A DNA stretch of 64,000 nt. Origin: Psychrobium sp051201665 (GTDB lineage: Bacteria > Pseudomonadota > Gammaproteobacteria > Enterobacterales > Psychrobiaceae). The notes below the pieces were generated by a model that saw only the letters and a program-made list of their open reading frames with translations, ran no database searches and was not told where the DNA came from. The DNA lies in contig NZ_CP179210.1 of the NCBI RefSeq assembly GCF_051201665.1, positions 4,154,001-4,218,000 on the forward strand. The letters are read 5' to 3'. Positions 52,052 through 60,812 of this stretch are shown here, piece by piece; the stretch's first letter is position 1, and each line of letters begins with the position of its first letter. The position numbers were made by a program, and so were the translations under genes.

Positions 52052-52802
52052 TCAAGCACTCGCCGACAAAGCGCCTCTTCTCGGTACCTTCATCAAAACG
52101 CCACACCCACATAACACTGAGGTATTGTCGCAGCTAGGCTTTAATACATTGTGTTTAGATGCAGAACACGCACCATTTGGTCGCGCCGATCTCGACCGTT
52201 GTATTCTAGCCGCTCGCGCCAATCAACAACACGTAATTGTGCGTATTGCTAACGATCATCACGACACCGTACTCAACGCCTTAGATTTAGGTGCCGACGG
52301 CATTGTCGTGCCTCACGTTAAAACACCAAAACAGTTAGAGAAAGTCATCGCAAACAGCTATTACGGACACAATGGACGAGGCTATGCAGGCTCAACCAGA
52401 ATGGCCAGCTATACCACAAGCACCATAGACAAAAATCTTGAGCATAATAAAAACAATACCACTGTCATTGCCCAAATTGAAGATCTCGACGCCCTAGATT
52501 ACCTTGATGATATTTGCCAAGTAGAAGGGTTACACTGCTTATTCATCGGCCGCATGGATCTCACCGTCGCGCTTGGGGAAACCAACCCCAATGCGCCTAT
52601 AGTGATTGAAACTGTGGAGAAAATTGTCGCAACGGCGAATAAGTACGGTGTAACTACGGGGATGTTTATCGCCAATTTAGACGAATTAGAGCAATGGATT
52701 GAACAACAAGTTTCACTATTCCTACTCGGCTCTGATCACACCTTTATGCTCGCCGGCGCTCGCAGTTTGCAAGCGCGTTTTGAACAAGCGAAAAATAGAT
52801 AA
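52038..52802 (+). CDS. HpcH/HpaI family aldolase
   Basis: 254 aa class II (metal-dependent) aldolase. LCLDAEHAPFGRADLD, IVRIANDH, GADGIVVPHVKTPKQLEKV, AQIEDLDALDYLD and CLFIGRMDLTVALG follow the family pattern, with Glu and Asp metal ligands. Such enzymes cleave 2-keto-3-deoxy or 4-hydroxy-2-oxo acids to pyruvate and an aldehyde, typically the last step of a catabolic route. Last gene of its operon, followed by a strong terminator. Confidence 0.93.
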   Translation: MSQFNQALADKAPLLGTFIKTPHPHNTEVLSQLGFNTLCLDAEHAPFGRADLDRCILAARANQQHVIVRIANDHHDTVLNALDLGADGIVVPHVKTPKQLEKVIANSYYGHNGRGYAGSTRMASYTTSTIDKNLEHNKNNTTVIAQIEDLDALDYLDDICQVEGLHCLFIGRMDLTVALGETNPNAPIVIETVEKIVATANKYGVTTGMFIANLDELEQWIEQQVSLFLLGSDHTFMLAGARSLQARFEQAKNR

Positions 52803-52820
52803 AAACTAAAACCGCATATA

Positions 52821-52850
52821 AAAAAGCATCGATATTTCGATGCTTTTTTG
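52821..52850. terminator. Bidirectional terminator between aldolase and MetE-like genes
   Basis: AAAAAAGCATCGA and TCGATGCTTTTTT form a 13-bp perfect stem with a 4-nt loop, with A- and T-runs on either side. It serves both convergent genes. Confidence 0.95.
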
Positions 52851-52865
52851 ATTAAGGTGAGGGTA

Positions 52866-53990
52866 TTAAACTAACTTCGTGCCATCAACCAAAGTTTGTA
52901 ACTTAGCATAAGCAATATCAGGCGCCACTGAGCCGAAGCTAGCAAAGGTACCAAAACCACAATCGGTACTCGCTACAACGCGTTCACGGCCAACAATATC
53001 GACAAACTGCTTAACGCGCTGCGCCACTAATCGAGGATGCTCGACAAAGTTGCTCGTACTATCAATAACGCCCGGCATAAGGATTTTCGATTCTGGAATT
53101 TCGAGTTTACGTTCAGAAAACACCTGCCATTCGTGACCGTGACGCGGGTTTGCAGTTTCGAACAACAACTGATCGGCTTTAACACTCATCAAGGTATTAA
53201 ACACTTTATCCATCGAAATATCACAAACATGGGGTCCTTCATAATTTCCCCAACAGATATGAACACGTACATTTTCGGCAGGTATACCTTCAAGGGCATA
53301 ATTTAGCGCTTCAACATGTTGTGCCGCAATTTTCAGAAACTCATCATCACTCAAATCGTTAAATAGCATATGACGAGACAATGCTAGATCAGGGCAGTCC
53401 AATTGCAAATCTAATCCCGCATCAATAATCGCTTGATATTCCTGGCGCATGACATTGGCTAATTGTTCGAGATATGCTTCAAGCGACGGGTAATATTGAT
53501 TAGGTAAGAACAACGCAATTACACCCGGTGAAGCAGCATTCATAAAACCTTTCGCCGCTTTGTGCTCACTTAGTGCATGTGTCACGTGCTTAATATCAGC
53601 ATGAAGATCATGCGTGTCTTTCACTGAAACTTCACCAGTACACATCGGACGCGCATACGTCGGTGTGCTGCCTTGTTTAGCTAATCGTTCTAAAAACTGT
53701 GGAAACAATTTTAAATCTGCGGGAGTATTGCGCTCGCTATCACCACTAAAGCCACTATAACGGTCCTTAACATAGGTCGCATAAGAGATTTTTGACGTTT
53801 CACCATCAGAGACAATATCAATGCCCAAATCGACCTGTTTCTTAACAACATCACTTACGTGGCGCTGCATTGTTTCGTCAAATTCCGACTGACTAAACGC
53901 TTCACCGTTTTCCTTGGAAAAAATTAAATCAACAACCTCTTGATGACGAGGCAAAGACCCAACATGGGTGGTTCGAATAGGTTTAGACAT
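52866..53990 (-). CDS. MetE C-terminal-domain-like protein (epoxyalkane:CoM transferase type)
   Basis: 374 aa, a single TIM-barrel domain like the C-terminal half of cobalamin-independent methionine synthase. TTHVGSLPRHQEV and DGETSK at the start, zinc-ligand segments VHICWGNYEGPH (His and Cys) and VASTDCGFGTF (second Cys). Stand-alone proteins of this type include epoxyalkane:coenzyme M transferase and unassigned thiol transferases. It lacks the N-terminal folate half of MetE. It probably makes or breaks a C-S or C-O bond in the island's pathway rather than making methionine. Downstream of the TonB gene, separated by a terminator. Confidence 0.85.
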   Translation of the reverse strand: MSKPIRTTHVGSLPRHQEVVDLIFSKENGEAFSQSEFDETMQRHVSDVVKKQVDLGIDIVSDGETSKISYATYVKDRYSGFSGDSERNTPADLKLFPQFLERLAKQGSTPTYARPMCTGEVSVKDTHDLHADIKHVTHALSEHKAAKGFMNAASPGVIALFLPNQYYPSLEAYLEQLANVMRQEYQAIIDAGLDLQLDCPDLALSRHMLFNDLSDDEFLKIAAQHVEALNYALEGIPAENVRVHICWGNYEGPHVCDISMDKVFNTLMSVKADQLLFETANPRHGHEWQVFSERKLEIPESKILMPGVIDSTSNFVEHPRLVAQRVKQFVDIVGRERVVASTDCGFGTFASFGSVAPDIAYAKLQTLVDGTKLV

Positions 53991-54022
53991 AACTCTCTTC
54001 TCTATATGCTATAAACAAAAAA

Positions 54023-54051
54023 AGCCAAGCAGCTAACACGGCTACTTGGCT
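54023..54051 (-). terminator. Terminator after the TonB receptor gene
   Basis: On the minus strand AGCCAAGTAGC pairs with GCTGCTTGGCT (one G-T pair) and is followed by TTTTTTT. It ends the TonB receptor transcript before the MetE-like gene, which may then have its own promoter or depend on read-through. Confidence 0.85.
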
Positions 54052-54077
54052 AAGGTCTTTATGGAATTAAGACAAAT

Positions 54078-56477
54078 TTATTCAAATGAATATTTTAAAC
54101 TCAAGCCCCAAGTACGTGGATTATTCCAGTTTGCTTGTACCGAGTTAGCTGGTGCGCCATTAACAATTTGAGAATGAACAACACCACGGGTTAATACTTC
54201 TTCATCCGTTAAGTTCTGAACGAAGAAATCAACCTGAACATTCTCACTCATAATGTATGATATACGAGCGTTAACCATTGCATGAGCATCAACTTTCACA
54301 TCATCGATATTAGTATCAAACGCATAGTAGTCGTCTGAATAGTTAATCGAGATATGTGGGATTAGATAAGCACCATCGCCTAAATCATGCTCATAAGTAG
54401 CCGTTAAGCCCAAGGTAAATTCTGGAGACATAGCAGGACTCCAACCTTTAAAGCTAAACTGACTATTGTTGTCATTAACGTCTTGGCGACCATTTAGATT
54501 ACCCAAACCAAGTAATGGACGCAGTTCAGAGTTACCTACGGCGTAATCATCAGTAAATGAAGAATCTAAATAAGCGAATGAACCTGCAATAGTTAACTCA
54601 TCTGTTGGGTACCACTGTAATTCAAACTCTGCACCAACAGATTCAATACCGCCGCCATTTTCATAATACTCGAAAGTCGTTTGGCTGCCTTCAGCAACAC
54701 ACTCAAGAATGGTTTGACCTGAAGTTGTATCATTACAAGCTACGGCGAATAACTGTGCTTTAACATCGTCATATTCATTGATAAATGCAGCAGAATTAAA
54801 GCGCATTGCACCATCTAACAACATGGTTTTAGCACCGAACTCATACGAAATAACTTCTTCGTTATCGTATAGGGCATTTGCACCGCGAGAAACTACACGC
54901 GCGTCATTTGCACCACCAGTACGGTAACCAGTTGCAGCACTTGCATATAACATAGTGTCATCACTGTAATCATACTCAATCGCTAGTTTCCAAAGCACAG
55001 CGTCATCATCCCAGTCAGGAATGCTATCACCAGTAAAGCTTTTCTCGTCTTTGTTATAACGCAAACCACCGACTAAGCGCAGATCATCTGACACTTCGTA
55101 GCGCAATTGACCAAATACCGCAATAGAATCAACCGTGTGCGGATCGTAATCAGGATTACCCCAGCTTGGAACGACGATACTATCGGCAGTGCCATTACCC
55201 GTGGTATCTTCACGCCATAACCAAGACCAATCAGCTTCTTGATCGTAGTAGTACAAACCAGCGATCCATTGCAGTGGACCTTCGTGATTTGAAGACAGTT
55301 GTAATTCTGTCGATAGATTCTTCTGATCATCTTTACGACCAAAACCACCGAAGAAATCTAAACCACCATCACTATAGTCGTTATCGTAAAATTGAGAACC
55401 AGACAGCTCTGAATAGTTGGTTGTCCATTTTACATCAATGCCATCGCCGTAATAATCAAGTACGGTTGTTGCAGAAAATGTTTCCTGCTTGTCTAACGAG
55501 AACGCGTTGCGATAAACATCGTAAGGTCCTTTATCGTTGCGTTGGACATTGCCGGGCTGATAAATATGACCACTGCTCACTGTTGCATTTGGATTAAATA
55601 CACCTGAGCCAGGTGACGTTTCAGAAATTTGATAACCCGCGATTTGTTGATAGCCCCAGATGGCTTCTGAGTTTGCATCTTTCTTAGAGTAATCTAGACG
55701 CACGGTAAAGTTAACGTCTTCGCTCGCTTCGTAACGGGTTACAGAGCGAGCATAAAATTGGTTCTTTTCGCGTAAATCATCAGAAGGACCAGGTAAAACA
55801 TGGTTTTCGATCATGCCGTCATGACGATCTGAAGCAACAACCACACGCGTCGCTACTTTATCGCTCATCGGAATATTTAAAATACCCTCGTAAGCACTGC
55901 GATTATATGAACCCGTCGTTACTTTAACGTTACCTTCCAACGAATCCATAACGGGTTGCTTGGTAATAACATTAATACTGCCCGCAAAGGTATTACGACC
56001 GTATAAAGTTCCTTGAGGACCACGTAAAACTTCAATACGCTCAACATCAACAAAGGCGCCTAAACCAGCTGTTGTCGTCGGCACATAGATGCCATCTTGG
56101 AAAATACCAACAACCTGCTCGGCGATACCAGTACCTGCAACACCAACCTCGTTAGTACGAGCGCCACGCATTGCCGGACGAACTTCACCACCTGAACTAC
56201 CCACTTTTAGACCGGGAACGACACTGTCCAAGCCAGTCAGATCAACAATACCAGCGCGCTCAATATCTTCGTCACCCATGGCAGTGATCGACGATGATAC
56301 TTCTTGCAAACTTTGCGCTTGACGGTTAGCTGTAACCATAATGGTTTCAACTTCTTTCTTCTTTTTCGCCGTGTCTTTCTTTGCATCTTCAGCCATTGCT
56401 GAAGGAAGAATCATCGCATTGGCAACGGCCAATGCAACAACCGACTTGGTTAACGTTTTATACGCATTTGACTTCAT
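54078..56477 (-). CDS. TonB-dependent outer membrane receptor
   Basis: 799 aa. Signal peptide to about residue 29 (ANAMILPSAMA), TonB box region VETIMVTANRQ, plug domain with RPAMRGARTNEV and VEVLRGPQGTLYGRNTFAGSINVITKQP (written here in part: IEVLRGPQGTLYG), and a 22-strand barrel ending LSLKYSFE. It imports a small compound, energised by TonB. The long leader region carries two possible island operators. No Fe-siderophore or maltose-type extension is seen; the ligand is presumably the island's substrate. Confidence 0.93.
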   Translation of the reverse strand: MKSNAYKTLTKSVVALAVANAMILPSAMAEDAKKDTAKKKKEVETIMVTANRQAQSLQEVSSSITAMGDEDIERAGIVDLTGLDSVVPGLKVGSSGGEVRPAMRGARTNEVGVAGTGIAEQVVGIFQDGIYVPTTTAGLGAFVDVERIEVLRGPQGTLYGRNTFAGSINVITKQPVMDSLEGNVKVTTGSYNRSAYEGILNIPMSDKVATRVVVASDRHDGMIENHVLPGPSDDLREKNQFYARSVTRYEASEDVNFTVRLDYSKKDANSEAIWGYQQIAGYQISETSPGSGVFNPNATVSSGHIYQPGNVQRNDKGPYDVYRNAFSLDKQETFSATTVLDYYGDGIDVKWTTNYSELSGSQFYDNDYSDGGLDFFGGFGRKDDQKNLSTELQLSSNHEGPLQWIAGLYYYDQEADWSWLWREDTTGNGTADSIVVPSWGNPDYDPHTVDSIAVFGQLRYEVSDDLRLVGGLRYNKDEKSFTGDSIPDWDDDAVLWKLAIEYDYSDDTMLYASAATGYRTGGANDARVVSRGANALYDNEEVISYEFGAKTMLLDGAMRFNSAAFINEYDDVKAQLFAVACNDTTSGQTILECVAEGSQTTFEYYENGGGIESVGAEFELQWYPTDELTIAGSFAYLDSSFTDDYAVGNSELRPLLGLGNLNGRQDVNDNNSQFSFKGWSPAMSPEFTLGLTATYEHDLGDGAYLIPHISINYSDDYYAFDTNIDDVKVDAHAMVNARISYIMSENVQVDFFVQNLTDEEVLTRGVVHSQIVNGAPANSVQANWNNPRTWGLSLKYSFE

Positions 56478-56570
56478 TTGTGGTTCCCCTTACTTGCGGC
56501 ACTGCCTACAAGCTCTTTGCTGTGAATTTCTCTTATCGTTCTAAATAGTGTTTATTTTGTAATCACAACA

Positions 56571-56590
56571 TATTTGTACTTCGGATTCAC
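56571..56590. promoter_or_regulatory. Weak match to the island operator upstream of the TonB gene
   Basis: The ACTTC-G core at TTTGTACTTCGGATTCACAA (about 13 of 20 positions as at 59121) lies about 95 bp upstream of the receptor start. Alone it would not be convincing; it is listed because the same motif occurs at the other island promoters. Confidence 0.3.
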
Positions 56591-56718
56591 AAGTAAGTCA
56601 ATTAAATTTAAAAACCAATTAACAAACAACTAACAGAAATCAACGTAAAACCTTTAAATAAACACCTTAACCATTAATTTTTAAGAATAATATTTTTTAA
56701 CATTTTTAAGCGTTAATT

Positions 56719-56738
56719 TAGTACTGCGAAGTCATAAT
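56719..56738. promoter_or_regulatory. Second weak match to the island operator in the TonB leader
   Basis: TTAGTACTGCGAAGTCATAA keeps the right half-site GAAGTCA of the palindrome at 59121 and part of the left half. It is 240 bp upstream of the TonB gene, in a 552-bp gap that otherwise holds AT-rich DNA, MITE copy 5 and a terminator. Confidence 0.35.
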
Positions 56739-56778
56739 TGTTTACCTTTATACAATTACCTTCACAAAATCTGATTGA

Positions 56779-56935
56779 TACCAATTGCATTAAGTAAGTG
56801 ATCTTGTTGTGCGTAGAGAAAATCAGCTGAAACAAGGCGCTCGATTGACTAATAGCTAGCTATTAGGATTGAGAGCAACGCCATTTTAGTTAATTTTAAC
56901 AAGTACAAGTGGGCAAATATTTAATGAAATTGGTA
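56779..56935. repeat. 157-bp MITE-like palindromic repeat, copy 5
   Basis: Same family as copies 2-4, with a few differences (CAGCTGAAAC, TAGCTAGC, TTAATGAAATTGG). Flanked by a TGA duplication (56776-56778 and 56936-56938). It lies between the divergently oriented leader of the TonB gene and the end of the SnoaL gene. Confidence 0.93.
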
Positions 56936-56971
56936 TGAGTATTCATATACTATGATTAGATATTTATTAAA

Positions 56972-56991
56972 AAAGGCGCCTAAGCGCCTTT
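56972..56991 (-). terminator. Terminator after the two SnoaL-like genes
   Basis: On the minus strand AAAGGCGC-TTAG-GCGCCTTT is followed by TTTAATAA; the stem is 8 bp. It lies about 40 bp past the stop at 57030. Confidence 0.85.
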
Positions 56992-57029
56992 AATATAAAT
57001 TGGTCAGAGAACACCGCTAGAAAATTTTA

Positions 57030-58037
57030 CTAAGGCCTAGCTTTACTAAATTCACGCATTCGAGCCAATACATCGACCCCCAACTGATCATAAACCGACA
57101 ACAAATCGATAAGCACCCAGTTTTCGCGAATTAAATCACCTTCAACGCGCCAAAAATCAAGACTACGCATTGAAATCTTCTGATTGCCCGGCGCAATTCC
57201 TAGCCAACCACTGCCGTTCACTGTCATAAACATCCCCGGCCATGCGGTATAGCCTACATAACTTTCATCAGCAAAGGCATGCCCCAAATGTGGATCGCCA
57301 ACGCGGTCTGGTAGGCCATTGAGAAATGGAATTTGGTGCCAGTTTCTAAAACCAGTTAAAGTACGAGCGGTGCCAATCCCCGATGGGCCATACCACGAAC
57401 AACGAGGATGCCAATAATCAGACAATCGCATCGCCTCGACACCACCTACCGCGTTATTCCCCAAGGCATCACACATATCAACGACCACTTGCAAGGATTT
57501 TGCGGTCACTGCACTATCTTGCGTCTGTAAGCTAATACCATCGAGAGTGGCTGGCCCAGGAACATGCCATTCACGCCCCAAACTAGGCACCATTGGCCAG
57601 GCCTTCGCTTGCATCATGAGCTCGGGGATATCCCAAATGGCTTGGAATTCCACTACCTTGCCATCGACAAACTTGTAAAACTCATGAAAGCGCATCGCCA
57701 CCATATGACCAGTTGGTGGAATATCTAACCAAGAGTTAGCAAAAGTGCCGCAGTAATAACCGCAGCATCCTACCCAATCATCGCCACGTTCAGTAGTACC
57801 AGACATTATGATAGTATCCCGACGTTCTAAATCGGGAAATGCTCTTTGCAAACTAGCAATCGCTTCATCATATAGCGCCTGAGCATTTGCCAAAATTTCA
57901 AATGGATAACACAGTTGCACCAAGGCATCGTCTGCAAATAAGTCGCCAAGTTGTTGCTGAACTTCGGTGGCATCAAAGTTATATAACGCCTTACTTAACT
58001 CAACTACGCGCTGCTTATTACTCAACAGAGAATTCAT
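57030..58037 (-). CDS. SnoaL/NTF2-like tandem-domain protein, paralogue 1
   Basis: 335 aa with two SnoaL-like (NTF2 fold) units. The first has LQRAFPDLERRDTIIMSG, WVGCCGYYCGTFANSWLDIPPTGHMVAMRFHEF; the second SDYWHPRCSWYGPSGIGTARTLTGFRNWHQIPFL and WLGIAPGNQKISMRSLDFWR. NTF2-fold enzymes of this type are cyclases, dehydratases or isomerases, with His/Asp residues in a conical pocket; the exact reaction is unknown. GGAGTGGATT before the ATG. In one operon with paralogue 2 (15 bp apart). Confidence 0.85.
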   Translation of the reverse strand: MNSLLSNKQRVVELSKALYNFDATEVQQQLGDLFADDALVQLCYPFEILANAQALYDEAIASLQRAFPDLERRDTIIMSGTTERGDDWVGCCGYYCGTFANSWLDIPPTGHMVAMRFHEFYKFVDGKVVEFQAIWDIPELMMQAKAWPMVPSLGREWHVPGPATLDGISLQTQDSAVTAKSLQVVVDMCDALGNNAVGGVEAMRLSDYWHPRCSWYGPSGIGTARTLTGFRNWHQIPFLNGLPDRVGDPHLGHAFADESYVGYTAWPGMFMTVNGSGWLGIAPGNQKISMRSLDFWRVEGDLIRENWVLIDLLSVYDQLGVDVLARMREFSKARP

Positions 58038-58052
58038 AATCCACTCCTATCT

Positions 58053-59066
58053 CTAGCGCTTTGGATTAACGATGTTAGCGGTGCGTTCTAAGATGTCGAC
58101 GCCCTGCTGTTTAAGCCAGTACGGTATATCGATAAGCACCCAGTTCTCGAGCAATTTGTCACCTTGGCGATAATAAACGTCGACGACTCGCATATCGGCG
58201 CGAACATCACCACTTGGCAAGCCTAAGAAACCACCTTTAGCTTTATTTGATAAATTCGGCCAGCCAAAGAAACAGGCAAAATTACCCTCGGCAAAACGAC
58301 AAACATGACCATTAAATACCTTATCGTGTAAACCTTCTCTAAATGGATACATATGCTGTACTTGGTAACGATCTATGGTATAAGTCGCGCCTATTCCCGC
58401 AGGGCCATACCACACCATATCGCTATGCCAGTTCTTTTCCATCACCTTTGGTCCCGCGCGATCATTGGCGGTCTGGTTAAGCTTGCTCAAATCTTCAATC
58501 ATGGTATTGAGCACGGTTAAGGTCTTTTCAGCTTGTGCTGGCTCATGCTCATCAAATAACAAACCGTTATGATGGCGAGGCCCCGGATAAACAAAAGACG
58601 CTCCAGTTTGCGGCGGTAGTGGGTTAATACCAACTTGATGCATTAGACCGATAATATCTAACCACAAACCAGTTTTGGTAATCTTGCCGTTCTCAACACA
58701 GTTAAATTCGGCATAGCGCACCATACTTAGCTTACGATTAGCGGGAATCCCCAGCCAATCGTTATCAAACAAGCCCATAAAATGCCCCATACTCATGACC
58801 CAACTTTCACCATTGATTTCACTTTTTCCCGCCATAAAAACGTCTTGGCGACGTTGAATATTGCTAAATGAATGATACAACGGCTGCCATACTTGTTCGG
58901 TCACATCGCTCAAATTATAGATTTTATTAAAGGGATAAACGCCAAAAAATTCATATTCCTCATTTATGTAGCGCTGTTGTACTTGCGAAAGCGTACCGAC
59001 TGACGCCTGTTCTAACTCATCAAAATATTTGATAACTAAAGACTTTTCTTGTTGGAAATTACTCAT
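58053..59066 (-). CDS. SnoaL/NTF2-like tandem-domain protein, paralogue 2
   Basis: 337 aa, collinear with paralogue 1: FSNIQRRQDVFMAGKSEINGESWVMSMGHFMGLFDNDWLGIP, then KNWHSDMVWYGPAGIGATYTIDRYQVQHMYPF and GGFLGLPSGDVRADMRVVDVYYR. The WYGPxGIGT/AT core is shared by all three tandem-domain paralogues here. The start is 125 bp from the divergent symporter gene, with the perfect palindrome operator between them. Substrate unknown. Confidence 0.85.
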   Translation of the reverse strand: MSNFQQEKSLVIKYFDELEQASVGTLSQVQQRYINEEYEFFGVYPFNKIYNLSDVTEQVWQPLYHSFSNIQRRQDVFMAGKSEINGESWVMSMGHFMGLFDNDWLGIPANRKLSMVRYAEFNCVENGKITKTGLWLDIIGLMHQVGINPLPPQTGASFVYPGPRHHNGLLFDEHEPAQAEKTLTVLNTMIEDLSKLNQTANDRAGPKVMEKNWHSDMVWYGPAGIGATYTIDRYQVQHMYPFREGLHDKVFNGHVCRFAEGNFACFFGWPNLSNKAKGGFLGLPSGDVRADMRVVDVYYRQGDKLLENWVLIDIPYWLKQQGVDILERTANIVNPKR

Positions 59067-59120
59067 TTTTATTTATCCATTATTCAGCTTTTTGTCATTA
59101 TGCGTTAAGAATGTATTTAC

Positions 59121-59140
59121 TATTGACTTCGAAGTCAATA
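59121..59140. promoter_or_regulatory. 20-bp perfect palindrome, candidate LacI-type operator
   Basis: TATTGACTTCGAAGTCAATA is perfectly symmetric with a central CG, as is usual for LacI-family operators. It lies between the divergent starts of SnoaL paralogue 2 (59066) and the SSS symporter (59191). Related sites occur at the SDR/hpsN promoter and more weakly upstream of the TonB gene. The LacI regulator at 50335 is the expected binder. Confidence 0.8.
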
Positions 59141-59190
59141 TGATAAAACCACACGCTAAAAAAATAACTTAATAATATCGAGGCGACCCC

Positions 59191-60801
59191 ATGACCGAAT
59201 TTGGCGCAATCAACTGGAGCATATTGATAATTTACATCATTGCTAACCTACTTTTAGGTATAGTAATAGGTAAAAAGATCGAAACTGAACAAGACTTTTA
59301 TATTGGAAAAAAAACAACCCCCTGGTGGGCAATAGGTATATCCGTTATTGCAACCTATGTAAGCGCTTTAACTTTTTTAGGTGCTCCAGCTTGGGCCTAT
59401 AACGAAGGTTTAAGCGTTATTGCAATCCACCTAAATTATCCACTAGTCATCATGGCAGTCATCATTTTCTTCTTCCCGTTTTTTTACAACGCGGGTGTTG
59501 CCTCAATTTACGAGTACCAAGAAAAGCGATTTGGTAAACGTGCACGTGCCTTAGTCTCAAGTATATGGTTAGTTTCACAAACCATGACCTCTGCAGCAGT
59601 GCTCTATGCAACCTCAGTTGTATTAAGCTTTATCACTGGTATCGATGTTGTTTTAGCCATCGTTATAATAACTATTATTGCCTTAGTCTACACCGTGCTA
59701 GGTGGCATTACGGCGGTGATTTGGACCGATGTTATTCAATCAGTTATTCTATTTGCTGGTGCAGGTATTATCTTCTACGCCCTTGTAACAGAGAGTAGCT
59801 TCTCGATTATGGATTCATTAGGACAGTTAAAAGAAGAAGGTAAACTCAATCCATTAATTACCGATTGGGATTTCTCACTAACCAGTACTGTATGGAGTGG
59901 TGTTATAGCGATGGCTCTCTATCACACCACCGTTTATGGTACTAACCAAATGATGGTACAACGCACACTAGCTGCGAAAAGCATCGGTGATGCGAAAAAA
60001 TCCTATTTATTAATGGGCTTTTTTGCTTTTTTCATCTACTTTTTCTTCATTATCCTAGGTGTACTGTTTTACAGTTACTACCAAGGAAAAACCTTCGAAA
60101 ATGAAAATACCATTATTCTGCAATTCGCCGCTGAATATGGCATGCCAGGTCTAATGGGTATTATCGCTGCAGCAGTAATGGCGGCTTCGATGTCAAGTCT
60201 AGACTCAGCATTTAACTCACTTTCGACTATCTCAACCCTCGATTTCTACAAGAAGTACTTCAAAAAAGGCGAGTCTGATGTTCATTACCTAAAAGCTTCG
60301 CGCTATTTTACGGTATTTTGGGCATTAATCATTATCTTCCCAGCCATTATGTATCACTTTCACAGCTCCGGCTCTATTTTAGAAGTGCTAAGTAAAGTAG
60401 GCTCTTACTTCGTTGGTGCGCAACTAGGTATGTTCACCCTCGGCTTCTTTTTTAAGCAAGCGACTGAAAACGGTGTATTGGTAGGTACTGCTACTGGATT
60501 CATTGTCGTCGCGGCCGTTGCCTTAGGCACTGATGTCGCGTGGCCTTGGTTCTGCTTAATTGGCGCTGTCATCAATATATCCGTCACGTTAATCGCGAGT
60601 CGAATCATCGATGGCAAACAAACCGAAATTTCTGAATATACTGTCAAAGGTCAAATGGCTAAATTCGCCCGCGAAGGCCTAGCAGAGAAAGAAAATGGTT
60701 GGTATCGCGTTCCGGGTAAAGTTGATCCGATTAACTACTGGTTATTCGCCTTCTTTATCGGCACCTTAATTTTCCTTACATCACTGCAATACATTGTTTA
60801 A
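59191..60801 (+). CDS. Sodium:solute symporter (SSS family)
   Basis: 536 aa, about 13-14 membrane helices. N-terminal NWSILIIYIIANLLLGIVIG, then FYIGKKTTPWWAIGISVIATYVSALTFLGAPAWAYNEG (sodium-site helix 1 region) and MAASMSSLDSAFNSLSTISTLDFYKKY (helix 8, the second sodium-site serine pair). It drives uptake of the island's substrate with sodium, fitting a marine habitat. GAGGCGACCCC precedes the ATG. First gene of a rightward operon with the SnoaL-like proteins and amidohydrolase. Confidence 0.95.
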   Translation: MTEFGAINWSILIIYIIANLLLGIVIGKKIETEQDFYIGKKTTPWWAIGISVIATYVSALTFLGAPAWAYNEGLSVIAIHLNYPLVIMAVIIFFFPFFYNAGVASIYEYQEKRFGKRARALVSSIWLVSQTMTSAAVLYATSVVLSFITGIDVVLAIVIITIIALVYTVLGGITAVIWTDVIQSVILFAGAGIIFYALVTESSFSIMDSLGQLKEEGKLNPLITDWDFSLTSTVWSGVIAMALYHTTVYGTNQMMVQRTLAAKSIGDAKKSYLLMGFFAFFIYFFFIILGVLFYSYYQGKTFENENTIILQFAAEYGMPGLMGIIAAAVMAASMSSLDSAFNSLSTISTLDFYKKYFKKGESDVHYLKASRYFTVFWALIIIFPAIMYHFHSSGSILEVLSKVGSYFVGAQLGMFTLGFFFKQATENGVLVGTATGFIVVAAVALGTDVAWPWFCLIGAVINISVTLIASRIIDGKQTEISEYTVKGQMAKFAREGLAEKENGWYRVPGKVDPINYWLFAFFIGTLIFLTSLQYIV

Positions 60802-60812
60802 CGAGGAACACT

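Noticed and set aside
54078..56477. Antisense reading frames over the TonB, ATP synthase and kinase genes
   Set aside because: They lie opposite well-conserved genes and have no domain, ribosome site or composition of their own.
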